From contig BCKT01000004.1 of the NCBI GenBank assembly GCA_003116875.1, forward strand, positions 1,360,891 through 1,424,890: 64,000 bases of DNA, read 5' to 3'. Shown piece by piece: positions 33,855-46,004 of this stretch (within the stretch, counting starts at the first letter, position 1; each line of letters begins with the position of its first letter). The notes under the pieces are model-generated. The model made no database searches and was not told where the DNA came from. It saw only the letters and a list, made by a program, of their open reading frames with translations. Made by a program: the position numbers and the translations under genes. The DNA comes from Takashimella koratensis. Taxonomy: Eukaryota; Basidiomycota; Tremellomycetes; Trichosporonales; Tetragoniomycetaceae.

Positions 33855-35110
33855 GGCGGGCAAGAGTGAGGTTGGGTAAGGGGCGAGGAGAAGTGAGAAG
33901 TGAGAAGAGGAAGAGGAGGAAGATGGTGAGGATAAACGGTGCAGTGGTGGGTGGGAGGAAGGAAGGTGGTCAGTGGTCAGTGGTCTACTCGCTTAGCGGC
34001 CTTGTTGACGCTGACTGGGTTGACTGCTGCATGTTGACTATTAACCTAGCCCTCCTTTGGCAGTGTTTGGGTGATGGGGCAGGTTGAAAGTGAGGTCATG
34101 GCGGTCGTTAGGGTAGAACCGATCAGTCAACTTGACGCATCCGGCGAGCACCACCCACCACCCACCACCTAAGGCCAATGGCAAGGACGGCAAGGATAGA
34201 TAAGAACCACCACTAGATGAGATAGGGATAGGGAGATGGTGAGCAAGTGATGAATGATGCATGCATCGATGGATACGGATACATCATGTCCCCGTTTGAT
34301 CTGCCGATCTTTACGGGTAGAGAGACTTGACCCAGACGTGTAGGGTCTTCTCGTGTTCTAGTGCTCGGAATCTCGGGATGTCTTTCGTCCGCAGTCGAGC
34401 GTGAGAGAAGGGTGAGCAGGGAGCAGGGAGCAGGGAGCAGGGAGCAGGGAGCAGGGAGCAGGGGTGCTTGGAATGCAATGATGAAGACCAAGTGACTGAC
34501 GAGCGACGACGGGACAGAGGGATCCTCTTATTAATGACCTGGGAGCCTGTGCCGTCATGCATTGACAACCACCGCATACCCGCGAATCCGACACCCGACA
34601 CCCGACGACGCGGTGAGACTACACTCGGCTCGCCTGCGTCTGTCCTTGCCTATTCAGTCTCGTTCCGATCTCCCCGCGTTCCCCTGCCTTGCCCTTCCCC
34701 TGTTCTCTCCTCTACCCCACTCCCCTGGCCCTTGCCCGTTTTTCCTGGTCAGGCGACGCACCGACGCAGTAAATCGCCGCATTTACCCACCGTACGAGAG
34801 CCCCCCATTGCTTCATTGTTCGGCCCGGGTGTTGCCCCGTCGGGCGTCGCTGGTCGTCTGTCCGTGTCCACTGCATGACCGAACCCTGCATCCATCCTCG
34901 ACCCTTGCCTTCATTACCCACCCGACCACCTCCCCAACCGGCACAACGTTCGACCTGCTCTTTCATCATCACCATCACCACCAGCACTACCAACCCCACC
35001 CCCACATCCATCGTCGATCCCCACGCAGCCGTCGCTACCGTTGCTACCGACGCCCCCCTCGCCGCTGTGCCCAACCCGGCTGAACCTCACCGACCCACAC
35101 CTCGCCCCAG
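33855..35110. promoter_or_regulatory. Divergent intergenic region, 15-exon gene / CreC-like gene
   Basis: About 1.25 kb between two divergent starts. It includes a minisatellite (listed separately) and a pyrimidine-rich leader before the CreC-like ATG. No specific binding site was identified. Confidence 0.45.
34413..34462. repeat. GAGCAGG minisatellite (seven copies)
   Basis: Seven near-perfect head-to-tail copies of a 7-bp unit (gagcagg). It lies in the divergent promoter region between two genes. Units of seven do not preserve a reading frame, consistent with non-coding DNA. Confidence 0.9.
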
Positions 35111-37549
35111 ATGATGGAGCTCTATATCCCCCCTCCTCCGAGCTACCTCCCTCGCCCACCCCCTCTTCGCCCTCCCCCGCCCACCGTCCCCATCGTACCC
35201 CCGCCCGCGGACCTCCCGGATGTCCTCCACGCCCCCGAGGGGCCATACACAAAGAACAACGCTCTCTTCCCGTACGTCGGCAACCCTGCCCCGCCCCTAA
35301 CCGTGCACGACCCGGCTCGGCCGCCCCTGGGACCCTCGAGCTCGTACCTCGGCGGCGCGGGTGGGTTCGTCCTCCCGCCCTCGGCACCTGGCCAACCCGC
35401 CGGCGGACAGACGTCAATGAGCTGGGGGTCGACACTCGTGAATGGCGTATACCAACCGCAGTATCCTGTCCTCATGACTTTCGCCAACGTCTACTTCCCT
35501 CCCAAGGGCGGTGCTGAGCGAGGGATCGGTAACCTTCTCGGTATGAGCGCGGGCGGTTCAGCCGGAGGTGCCGGAGCTGGCGGGCCTGGTGGATCCGGTG
35601 TTGGTGCCATGTCACCTACTGCTCAGTCCTCCGCACAGTGGGCAGGGTACGAGCCGAGTGTCAACTCGGACTCATCTTCCCCTCCATCCTCGGAGAACCC
35701 ACCTCCTCCCGTCGAAGTCCCACTGGCCGCGCTCCCACAGACTACCCCATCCAAGCGCAACCCGTTCGGCAAATCGTCTTCCAACAACGCCGCAGCCGCG
35801 GGCTACTACGCCAACCTGCCGCGACCGAGGAACAACTTGCGGTCGTCGAACAGCTCGTTTGTCACCCGCCTCACATCGCTAGATAACTTGCCAAAAGTGA
35901 TGGCGGAGAAAGGCAAAGCAGGAGGGGAGATGGTCAGGTGGGGGTTTTGGAACCTCGGCAGGACGGTTGGATGGGGTGAGGAGGGCGGAAAGATCAAGGT
36001 GGGTCCAGTCACGGCTGACTCTTGGTATGATACTGACTAGATCTCGTTTACAGGAGGTGCTTGCTCGTGTTTCGTTTGCACAGACCCCGACAGCGCTAGC
36101 AGTCTCACAGGTGACGGCTAGCCCTGACCGACTCGACGTCGTGATCGGTTTCGCTACCGGTGACATTGTCTGGGTGGACTTTATCATTGGCCGATACACA
36201 CGTATCAACAAAGGTGGTCTTCTCAACGAGACTGCGGTCACCGGTATCCACTTTGACCCTCGGCAGCCTCAACACTTTGTCGCTACCTTCGGGGACTCGA
36301 CGGTCCTCCAATTCAACCTGTTCGCTGAAGACCCAGCGGTCCCGAAGGAACTTGCGACCCCGTGGGTCTCGCAGTTCGAGCACGGGGTGAACAACCTCTC
36401 AGCCTCGGTGATCTCGTCAAAAACAGACTCGTCGGCTTCGGTCTCCGGGAAGAGCGACGCCTCCGGGTCAGCGGGGGAGGATCATTTGTTCTTGTGGAAG
36501 AATGAGGAGTGGGGGGTTCAGGCGAGCGAAAAGGATAAGAAGGAAAAATTCCCTTGGGCAGGGAAGAACCCGACCGCGGCGTTGAAAGTGGGCACAAAGC
36601 CTCTCACAAGTGAGTTGAGCAGCAGTGGATTAGGGGTCGAGATGGAAGAAGAGGCTGACGTTGGGTTTCAGCTATTGCGTACTCGCCTGACGGCAGGGTT
36701 CTCGCTGCCATCTCGGATGACGGAACACTTAAACTGATAGACGTGCACGAAGAGCGGTGAGTCAAGGGTCTTGTCAGGTTTTTAGGCATCGCTGATCTCG
36801 CGCCTAGCTTGACGGACATTTTCGCTAGCTACTTTGGTCGACTTAACTGCGTGAGTGACCGCTTTGTCTCCCTTACCCATGGCGTTCGCCCGACGCTCTT
36901 CGCAAAACTGACCCGCGCAGGTCACTTGGTCACCCGACTCGCGATTCATCGCCGTCGGCGGAGAGGACGACCTAATCACCATTTTCTCATCTCGCGAATC
37001 TCGAATCGTCGCGCGATGCCAGGGTCACACTTCCTTTGTCACAGGAATCGCGTTTGATAATACTCTTCGTGGAGAGGGTAGGGGATACCGCTTCGGCAGC
37101 GTTGGCGAGGACGGCAAGCTTCTTTTCGTGAGTAGCACGGTTGTCCAATCTTTGGTCTTGTCTTTTTTCTGACGGAACTCTAGTGGGACTTTACCGCGGC
37201 GTCTCTGCACCGACCACGCCACCACCACTCCAACTCTTCTCACCACCGAATCACACCGGGCTCTACCGTCTCCCTCACCCAATCTCGCTCTCACCTGCCA
37301 GCACTCAACGCTATCCCTTCTGCGCGTTTCCACCCTGCTCCACCAATGGATGACGTCGCGCTTCTTCAGCCTGTACTTGCCCGAATCATCGAGGGGAATA
37401 TCCTCACTTCGGTGCATATGACAGCAGCGGCAGTGGTGACGGTGAGTAGGTCGGCGGTTGTCAAGTTCTGGGGAAGACCACCGAGGACGAGCGCGGCAAG
37501 TAGCGCGGCGGCGAGGAATGGGCTTAAAAGTCCACGAGAGAGGGAGTAG
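35111..37549 (+). CDS. creC: WD40 protein, CreC / DMWD-WDR20 family
   Basis: CreC is a WD40 partner that stabilises the deubiquitinase CreB and influences carbon catabolite repression in filamentous fungi. Six exons (35111-35998, 36054-36609, 36672-36756, 36808-36850, 36921-37127, 37184-37549) give 714 residues. The N-terminal 300 residues are Pro-rich and disordered. The conserved part starts with VVIGFATGDIVWVDFIIGRYTRINKGG and TAVTGIHFDPRQPQHFVATF, continues in WD repeats (IAYSPDGRVLAAISDDGTLKLID; VTWSPDSRFIAVGGEDDLITIF; GHTSFVTGIAFD; YRFGSVGEDGKLLFWDF) and ends with a repeat closing in VVKFWGRPP. The segments quoted are split across exons 2-6. Family membership is firm. The orthology to CreC rather than another WDR20 relative is likely but inferred, as is the pairing with a CreB-like enzyme. 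Confidence 0.85.
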
Positions 37550-38103
37550 GTGGGTAGGTGGGCCATGGGGGATAAGGGTGTACGAGGAGGTGTACGCGTG
37601 ATTGTGATGTGAGAAAAGAGAGAAGGGAGGGAGGAAGATGGGTAAAAGAGTAAAGAGTTGCGTTGTATCGTCAAGAGCCGGTAGGTCAAGGTGGTTGGAA
37701 TAAGAGACACTACCTTCCCTTCAACCTCTCTTGAGCTGTTAGTTGTGCTTTGAGTATCGCGCGAGGTTGTAAGAACCCCTTTCTTTCTTGCCTACACCTA
37801 GTACCCCTGCCAATCTCCCTCTTTTCGCTTGTCACTACAAGTTTGAGAGGATAAGAAACGCAAAAAAGTACAATACAGTACATTGAATCAGTCGATATTC
37901 TAGTCCAGGTAGTTGCCTAGTTGCCTAGTCACCCATTGGGTTGAGATACAATCTTGTCAAACGTTTCTCTGCCCTCTGCCAGCGCCACCTCTTACCCAAG
38001 CCCCCTTGCCAAGTCCAAGACGTTCCCCGCCCCTGTCCTTGCCCTTGCCCCTGTCCTGTCCTGTCGATATCCCCACTCCTATCTCATCGCACGCGGCTCC
38101 TCC
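37550..38103. other. Intergenic region between convergent CreC-like gene and SPC19
   Basis: About 550 bp of shared 3' flank. No gene is recognised. Confidence 0.45.
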
Positions 38104-38909
38104 TTACATCTCACCCACCAACCTCGCTTTCTCCTTCTCCAGCTTCTCCCGCTTCCCACGAAGCATGATGACTTTTCTCCGCTGAGCAGGGTTAAGTTCT
38201 TTCAAATCTAATCCATCAAGCGTCCCGCCCAGGGTTCCCGACGGTGAGGGGTCTGCAAAGGTTGTTGGGTGAGATTGAGCGGGAGGGAGGGAAGGAAGTC
38301 GGGCGGATTGAAGGATTGAGAGCTGAGTGATGTTTAGTCTCTGTTCTGATCACGACGAACGAAGGCAAGTGAAGCAGACCCAAAGTCAAAGAGACGAATA
38401 ACGACTTACACGTTCCTCTAATCGGTCTACTCGACCGCGCTCAGCTTCGACTTGTTGTTCAGCTTTGACGATGAGAGCGTCGATCTGAGGCGCAAGGGAG
38501 TGGCTCAGGGCCGCTTTGTGTGCAGCGACCACAGGAGCAGGCAACACGAGGAAGTGCTATTATGTGTGAAGGAGACAAGAGCCAAAAAAGTTTTAGTCAG
38601 AGTTTCAAGGGTGGAGAAGAGATCACGTACGTGAGTGTTACTGAGGATCTTGGTAAGACGCGGGAGGTCAGAGGTTCCCGGTTCTAATTTTGTCAAACCT
38701 CCATGAAGCTGTGGAGATGGTTAATACCCACGCCAGAGGGGACTGATAGTTGACGGGAACAGAGTTGGGAAGGGCGAGGGGGAGAGAGTGGGATCAGGAC
38801 TCACTGTCGAGACACATGCCTCGGTCGCTTCGACACAGTCTTCGAGGTGGTTGAGGTAGTCGGTCGACGGGAGGGGGAAGACCGACTCGCGAGGGAGTTG
38901 GCGGGACAT
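38104..38909 (-). CDS. SPC19: DASH/Dam1 complex subunit SPC19
   Basis: Spc19 is part of the DASH complex that rings kinetochore microtubules and couples chromosomes to them. Four exons (38909-38805, 38708-38631, 38556-38410, 38340-38104) give 188 residues, the normal size. The family core is present: an N-terminal helix with YLNHLEDCVEATEACV, the nearly invariant LEPGTSDLPRLTKILSNTHHFLVLP region (read in two parts across an exon junction), and a helical coiled-coil segment ending VDRLEERR. The C-terminus is basic and helical (NPAQRRKVIMLRGKREKLE). The start is the first ATG before the conserved helix. Confidence 0.88.
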
Positions 38910-41659
38910 AAAGGGCGGGATGAAGGCGGCGACAGGTTTGGACAGAGAGTATTTCAGGGCAGGGTCGCAGAGTCGGGGTGATGGTACCGCGTGCAAGGGG
39001 TGAAGATGGGTAACGAACCGTTGGGTTGAGATAAGTCTACAGAGAAGGTAAGTAGAGAACCGTGAATCAACTCGAATGGGATTGATTTGTTGATCACATC
39101 GGGATGACTTATTTGTTTTGACGCGCGACCGGATTGTTTTGGATTCCCACGATGGTATGCGTTCCTGATACAGTGGGCGTGGCAAATCGCATCAAAACAG
39201 ACAAAAGCGCCGACCGACACGACCCCTGTCCGCATCCTTTACCTGCGTGACATCCCATCTCTTGTTCCATCTTCCATCAGTCTCTGCCCCCAGCCCAGCT
39301 CCCTAAGCTCCCTAGGACAGGACGACGTCAGTCCTTCAAAGGGAGTGATCTGTCACGCTGTCGCTCTTTCAGGCGTTACTCGGATACCAACCGAGAGCGA
39401 GGCGAGGTGAGGCGAGGTGGGCCTGGATCGAGGCGAGGCAAGAGTGAAATGGAATGGCGTGGTGGGGATAGGCCAACTCATCTGACCTGACCTAACTCGT
39501 CTGAACTGAACTGAACTGATCTGATCTGTCCTCTTGCCTCCTTGGCTCCTCAGCCTCCGGGATCAATGAGTTGATTCGCCATGACCCACCCATCATTTGG
39601 GGTTTCTTCTTGGACCTGGACCTGGACCTGGCGTCCCCGCGCCTTTTATCCCTCCCTTCCCTTGGCCCTGGCCCTGGCGACCAACGCTCGACTGTGCTCA
39701 ATGTGACGTGCGTGGACGGAGACACAGACCGTCGGCGTCGCCCCTGGCGCTCGTGATGGATGGACGAGGTGGGCAAGGTGGTAGATGGATGGTAGATTGG
39801 TCGAGGTCGGTCACATCATCTGACCTCATCACATCACTGTCCGTATCCTTTTCCAAACAGACAACTCGCTTGACCCTCCCTCCCCCCCCCCCCCCCCTCT
39901 GCTTCTCCCGAACAACCCAGGAATCATTCCCTACAGGTTTCCTCGTCTTGGTCCGTCTCCGCCCTTGGCCTCCCTCTCATGTTCTGACCTAGCTTTTGAC
40001 CCGCTCACGCCGTCCACCTTTAGCCTGACGAGTCCTGACAGATCCTGACGATGTCACTTGCGCTCTCCTGGCGCGGCGAAGAGATGCGGGACTAGTCTCT
40101 GGGGAAAGCAAAAAGAAGAACACCACCGAAGTCAAAGGAAGCCTTGTCCGATCCTGGACCTCTCCATCGGTCCTCACCTCTCTCCCTTTGCCTCTCCTCT
40201 TCTCTCCTCACCTCCCCTCCTCGTCCCCCTTCACCTTCGGCCTTGCGTTCGCTCTCGCCTTCGACCTGTCGAGATGCCCCGCGCAACACCAGACCAGCCC
40301 CAATGATGGCTTCCAACTTGTACACGATCCCAATCCCCATGCGTCGCGGGGAGACAGGGGAACACTAGCGAGGAAAACACAAAAACCAAAAATAGAAGAT
40401 GGTGATCGTCTCTTTACTCGCCCTTGACTGTCGGTCGTCCCCTCCTTTGGGTCTATCCCTTGCGCCCGTCTTGTTCGCTTGGTTGGTGACTGGAGCTCGT
40501 CCCCCGCTCACCCCCTCTCTCCCCTCATCCTCCACATCACCCGCCCCCTTCCTTTGGGATCTTCGCCGACAAACCCGAGCCCCGAGGGCGAGGGCGAGGG
40601 CGAGGACAAGTTATTCTCAGCGACACACAAACGCCGCTCTCCCGTTACTCTCCCGTTGCCCGCCCCTCCGCCCTCCCGCCATCTCCCTCCATCTCCCTCC
40701 ATCCCATCCACAATCCGAAAGCACCATCAGTCTCCCCTTCATCCTCCCCTCCGGGTCACCGGGCCACGACCCGAGATCCTCTCGTCTCCACCTTCCCTCC
40801 TTCACCCCGCTCGCACCCTCTTCCCTCGCCCCAACCTTGTTCTCCTACTCCATCATGTCATCTCGCCGACATCCACCCACCGCGATCAATTCTCCCCCCC
40901 CACTCCCACTCCCACCCCACCGATCATCCATCATTCCATTCCTCGACCGCGCACGCGGTACCGCTCGGGTACGGCCGAGGTCGACGAATCGTCACGGCCA
41001 CGGCCACGGCTGCGGGTGACGGAAACGGGTGACTTGTGACTTGTGATCATTGTGAAAGTGAAAAGAGCATTGGATTCAAAAAAGAACCAAGGCGTGCTCA
41101 TCACTCTCGTCCTTCTTGCCCACCCTCCCTCTCCCTCCCCCTTCCCCCTCCCCCTCCTACCCTCATCTCCACCTCCATCTCTCTCCCCCCTCTTCTGACC
41201 CATCCCATCTCGGCCAACCTAGACACGAGCTACCCGGCTCCTCTTATTCCCACCATCAAAAGAGGTCCACACCTTTCTTTACTCGGTCGTATCACTATCT
41301 TCATCTTCTATCCAAAAGCCAAGACGGCAGAGCGTGCGCCAAGGGACGTCGAGGGTCTCGAGAGGTACAAGAAGGATTCGGGCAGAAGAAGTTCCCCAGC
41401 GACTCACCCAGTCCGCTCTTCCACTCTTTCATCCTTTCCCTCTTCATACATCACCCTTCACCACTGCCCCTTCACCCTTTGCCCTTCGCCCTGCGCCTCT
41501 CCACCCTACCTCCCGCCTTGGACTAGCTGCCTCGTCACCTGCCCTCACCTGCCATCGCACCACCGTCATCGCTTTTTTCTTCCTTCCTAACTTTCTCAAA
41601 GTATATATACACCGCGGACCTCCAGCACCTCTGGACACGCTTCACTCGTCGTCGCCGCC
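38910..41659. other. 2.75-kb low-complexity divergent intergenic region
   Basis: It lies between SPC19 and the CASTOR-like gene, which diverge. It is full of short repeated words: gaggcgaggt (39395-39450), ctgaactgaact/gatctgatctg (39495-39530), gacctggacctgg (39613-39632), ggccctggccctgg, gagggcgagggcgagg (40584-40608) and cacggccacggccacgg (40995-41013). Strong CT-rich runs fill 40180-40260 and 41100-41170. Many long frames exist but all are compositional. No gene is recognised. Confidence 0.5.
39882..39897 (+). repeat. Poly-C tract (16 C)
   Basis: An uninterrupted run of 16 cytosines in intergenic DNA. Two other long C runs occur in introns at 47425-47440 and 60589-60602. Confidence 0.9.
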
Positions 41660-44443
41660 ATGACTGCTATCTCTATCAAGTACGTCAATCCCCCACTTGC
41701 CCTCCCACCTCAACCTCAACCTCACCCTCTTCCTCTCCCAAACCCCTCCCAATGATCCGAGCACCACAGCTTAGCCGACCTCGTTCACACCACTGACTCC
41801 CCTCGCAGTCCGTTGAGCGACCCCGTCGCCATTGTGCATATCCCAATCACCCGCGCCAAGGACTTCACTACCAGCCTCTATTGGACGCTCGACAAGGCCG
41901 CGGGCGATGCAGAGTTTATCAACTTTACTAGTAACCATATCGAGGTGAGCAACTCTCCTCGCTTCTCTCGACTCCATTCACGTCCTTACCCTCTCCTCCT
42001 TCCCTACCCAGCCGACGATAAAGCCGCTTCCAACGCGAGATGGAGATTGCAGGACGATTGCTAACAACCGTACTGGTGCAGATAGCAATATTCGCACCGA
42101 CCGACCTGGTCGAATCCGAGTGGATGGTGATGACCGACCCCGACGTTCAAATCAGTGCGAGCTGGCGTTTCTTCGAGATTTCATCAGGCGACGAAGGCGA
42201 CGCTACAAACTATGGTGAGCTGCGAAGTCTTTTGTGTATTAGCGATCAGCTCACCCCCTTGTCAGATTCCCCGCATTTGAGACACGTCTCTGCACCATTG
42301 GCAAGAGAAGGGATATCGATCTTGTATCAGTCGAGTTACTTTACGGATTTCTTGTTCGTCAAGGAGACAGACTTTGACAAAGCTGCGGCGATCTTCTCCT
42401 CCCGAGGTTGTGAGTGCCACGACCCCTTGACATTCATCTGTTCTCAAGTCCAAACCCACTTGCATCCCTTTCGAGGCTACCTCGCTGACGATCGAAGGGC
42501 ACGTGAGCCCTTCGGAACCATCTCGACGCCGCTCGCTCCTCTCTCATATCCCCACTCCCCCTCCCACCCCCTCGGTCTCCGCAGACACCAGCTCGACTCC
42601 ACCACCTCAATCCGCTCCCTCACCTTCACCTGAGATCTCCGTCCTCCCCGGCCGGCTCGCGTGTATTGGTATCGCCCCGTCCTCTGAGAGCCGGGACGGC
42701 GACCGGATCCGCAAACTGCTTGTTTGGCCAGAACGCGTGATGAGCTCACTCCAGTCCGACAAGCAGGACGAGGGAGAGAGGGATAACGAGGGTGGGTGGA
42801 GTGCAGGTAGAGAGGAAGCGCACGGAGGGAGGAAAAGAGGGTGGAGTGGGAGTGGCAGCGGGAGTGGCGGGAGTAGAGTCAGAGGGAGGGAGAGGAGAGG
42901 AAGACCACTCAGTGGTGGTTTCGGAAAAGGGAAAGGTCACGAGACATGTGACGAAGTCGAGTGTAGGCAGGACAAGCGACAAAGTCGATGGGACAGATCG
43001 TCGGATAGGTCTAGCTCTTCGTTTTCGCGAAGGACGGAGTCGACCCAGCCTTCAAGCTGGGACGAAACAGCTGCTCACGCTTTACACAATGGCGACGACG
43101 CCAACTCTCTATCCGCCGATAGCAACGCTGCGGATACGCCGGACCGCCCGTTCATCAGTTACACACGCACAGCGGACGGCGCGAGCTTGTTGACCGAGAC
43201 GAAAGTGTTGCGGGCGCTATTTGCAAGTGAGGAAGACGGAGTGTACGCTTCCGACCTCGAGAACGAGGGTGAGGAAGGTGATGCCGAGGGAGACGAAGAC
43301 GAGGTGGATGGTCTGGGTGAGGGCGCGGGTGGTGGTGGATGGGAGTGGGGAAGTGGGTGGCAACGCGGAACAGGGTGGAACACAATCCAGACGACGCCGT
43401 ACAGTTGTGGTCGCATGCAAGACGGTCATGACGCACATGACCCGTTATCGTCATCGGTCCCGTCCCCGAGCGGGGGTTATTTCCCGCAAATGCATGTTCG
43501 ACCAGGACATACGAGGTCTGTCTCGAACCCGGCTATCTTTCCGTTCCTCGGCTCAACAACTTCGGCGACGGCAACGTCAGGGACAGAAGGAGCGGGAGGG
43601 ACTGCAACGACAACGGGGAGCGTACGAGCGAGGCAGTTGGGGTTCGCAATTGGGTCCGCAGACCAGGATCCGCGGTCTACATTGAGCTCAAGATCAAGGT
43701 CGAGATCAAAGTCGAGGTCAAGGTCACGATCTGGGAAACAGAGAGAATCTTCCTCTGGGAGACGGATGACCATGACGGGTTTAAACGTCGCACACGAGTA
43801 CCCTCCTCCAGCGGGCTTCTCACAGTCTTACCCCGCCAGATTGGGCTTGGAGTCCTTCAGTTATTGGGACGCAGAAGGGATGGGTGATAGTGCGGAGAGG
43901 AAGAAGACGAGGTCAAAGAGGTGTCTCCAGCTCGATTTGCGCTGTCTCTCCGACTCACCTGACGAGTCTTTCCATCTGAGTAAGTACTTCGTTCTCATTT
44001 CTGACCCTTCTCACCTCCAACCCTTCTTCCTACTTTGCCTTCTCTCAAATTTTTCCTCTCTAGGGCAACATCTGACCATAGTAGACAAATCCGGCCTGGT
44101 CACTCGGTTCTCCGAACTACTAGGTTCTTCTCGAATTCGAATGCTCTACGCTTCCACTTTCCATACAGCGAACATCCTTGTGGAGGGTGGGGACGTAAGG
44201 AAGGCTGAGTGTCTGCTTGCGCGCCGGGCCGGGGAGATTGGGTTTACCCCGAGTAAAAGAGGGCAGGGGACAGTAGGGTTAGTTGTCGACGCTGGTTCGA
44301 AAGAGGAAGGAGGTGAACCGTGTGTGTTTGCGGAGGTCAAAGACCGCCGGGTACACGACCACAATTGGGAGGATGAGGGCAATGACGGGCGTGGTGAGCA
44401 CGACGAGGTAGAATCCCACCACAACCACGATTACTACCACGAT

Positions 44444-44492
<49 letters not shown>

Positions 44493-44710
44493 TCAGCCAC
44501 AATCATAGTCACACGACATGGAACGAGCTCGATGGTGTCAAGACGCCCACACCGCTCAAGACACCCAAAGCACGTCCGTCTGCCCTCTGGCCAGAATTTA
44601 TGAGCGCCTCGGCTCTACATGACCTCGAGCCCGAGCGAAGTGATCAGTACGAGGAAAAAGAGAGACAAGAGGGTGATGGACACGTCACGTTCGCTGAGCT
44701 AGGCAGGTGA
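41660..44710 (+). CDS. CASTOR-like ACT-domain protein with a long disordered insertion
   Basis: CASTOR proteins in animals are arginine sensors upstream of TORC1 and are built from four ACT domains. Six exons (41660-41679, 41809-41944, 42082-42214, 42266-42409, 42498-43979, 44064-44710) give 853 residues, against about 330 in CASTOR1. The N-terminal ACT pair is clear: AIVHIPITRAKDF, WMVMTDPDVQISASWRFFEI, APLAREGISILYQSSYFTDF and LFVKETDFDKAAAIF. A second pair is split: RLACIGIAPSS with KLLVWPERVMSSL, then a disordered insert of about 400 residues, then LTIVDKSGLVTRFSELL and IRMLYASTFHTANILVEGGD. The tail ends with His-Asp repeats. The last intron is 84 nt and in frame, so retention would add 28 residues. 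Ligand and pathway are unknown; the CASTOR link is by domain pattern. Confidence 0.75.
44434..44497 (+). repeat. GACCAC repeat encoding His-Asp dipeptides
   Basis: About ten copies of a six-base unit inside the CASTOR-like gene, translated as alternating His and Asp. It could bind divalent metal or simply be an expanded low-complexity tract. Confidence 0.9.
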
Positions 44711-45273
44711 ACGGAGTGGCTGTAACTTTGCTCACTCCGACTTCGCTCTCCACACCAAACACTCAACTCCGATCCCCAATATAAAAATATCTCTCCTCCT
44801 GCTATCCCCGCCCTCTTCCCCTTGCTCCCGATACCTGAGCTATCTTGCTGTGCAACCATCTCGCTCATCACATGATACTAGTACACTACGCCCCAGTGCC
44901 CTACCCCCTCTCATCACCAATCTTTTTGTCGATCGACCTGGCGCGTCGTCTCGTCCCATCTGGTCACCAGTGACAGAACTCGTTATATCCCATTTTCGAC
45001 ATTTATCCCCCCGATACGTCTTTTAAGCTCTCACGACCTTGTCTCTACTCTATAGATGTTTGTTTCTTTCGCTTGTTGTTTGTTTGTAAAGAAACGATGT
45101 TAGAGACTCTTCGCCCCAGGTGAATTGTAGCTGCCACCTTGAAATTTATGAAATTTGCTTCCGTTGTCGTTTAAAATAAATTTCAGTCTCCTTCGTGCAC
45201 GTCCATAACCTGTCCTCCAACCTCCCTTCTCTCGACTCCTCGACATCTCGACACCTCGACATCTCACCCTGCC
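44711..45273. other. Intergenic region after the CASTOR-like gene
   Basis: About 560 bp, AT-richer toward 45160-45185. It includes the CASTOR-like 3' UTR and the promoter of the next gene. No gene is recognised. Confidence 0.4.
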
Positions 45274-46004
45274 ATGTCCCGCCCGACCCCTCCTCGTCAC
45301 CCACACCCGGAACGCGTCTACACCGGACCCGACCCATCTACTCTCCCGACCCCGCGCGACCGGACCCAGGCGGAGAAGTACTTTGCCCGAGTCGCCAATG
45401 ACAACGTCCTCCCCGGTAGACTCAGTAAAGCGTTGGGTATCGGAGGTTGGGTACTGGGTGGAGGTGAGTCCAGGAATTCTCTTTATGGTTCGGATCTGCG
45501 AAGGTGTAAAGGAACCAAGGGGTGAATCCAACAAAGCGGCAAAGTGGTCAAGTAACGAGATTCAAAAGGCTCGTCAAGAGTTGCTGGCCAGTTTGGCTGG
45601 GTCGTTGTGAGGTTTTGACAGTGTTGTGAGGGCTAGAGATAGAATTAGAAACGCAAGACGGACTGAAGACAGTTTGGACAGAGTAAGAGCAGAACGCTGA
45701 CTATCCTAGTTGCTTGCGCTTACATGGCCCTTTACGCCGACTTTGGACCTAAAGAACACGTCTTCTCACCTGTAAGCTATAATTCTATCTACCCCCAGTC
45801 TTACGAATCCAACTATGACTCGTTCGTACCTGAGCTAAATGTCTTCCCCAGCTTCGTCGCGCGTTTAATAGATATACTAACGAGATGTTTACCCTCTCGG
45901 CGTCGGAGAGATCGTTGTTGGGTCTGGACGAGGCGCAGGCTCGGTCGGGGACGACGGGAGTCGCTGCGGGGTCTGTTAGGGAACAAGGCAAGCGGCCGTC
46001 GTGA
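45274..46004 (+). CDS. Small single-pass membrane protein, probably mitochondrial
   Basis: Not assigned to a named family. Exons 45274-45463, 45710-45771 and 45852-46004 give 134 residues. A polar N-terminus (RTQAEKYFARVANDNVLPG) leads into a Gly-rich hydrophobic segment made across the first splice junction (ALGIGGWVLGGG joined to VACAYMALYADFG). The polar C-terminus reads KEHVFSPLRRAF, then NEMFTLSASERSLLGLDEAQ. Size, single span and lack of a signal peptide resemble small inner-membrane proteins of mitochondria; this is inference. The first intron (248 nt) contains an alternative acceptor at 45503 that would instead give a 98-residue soluble C-terminus (VKEPRGESNKAAKWSSNEIQ...) stopping at 45610. 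The membrane form is preferred because it completes a hydrophobic span. Confidence 0.62.

Noticed and set aside
35041..35517. Pro-rich plus-strand frame overlapping the CreC-like start
   Set aside because: A shifted reading of the Pro-rich N-terminus; the WD40 frame continues into conserved exons.
44279..44512. Antisense Val-rich frame opposite the CASTOR-like gene
   Set aside because: It is the complement of the His-Asp repeat and has no protein-like features.
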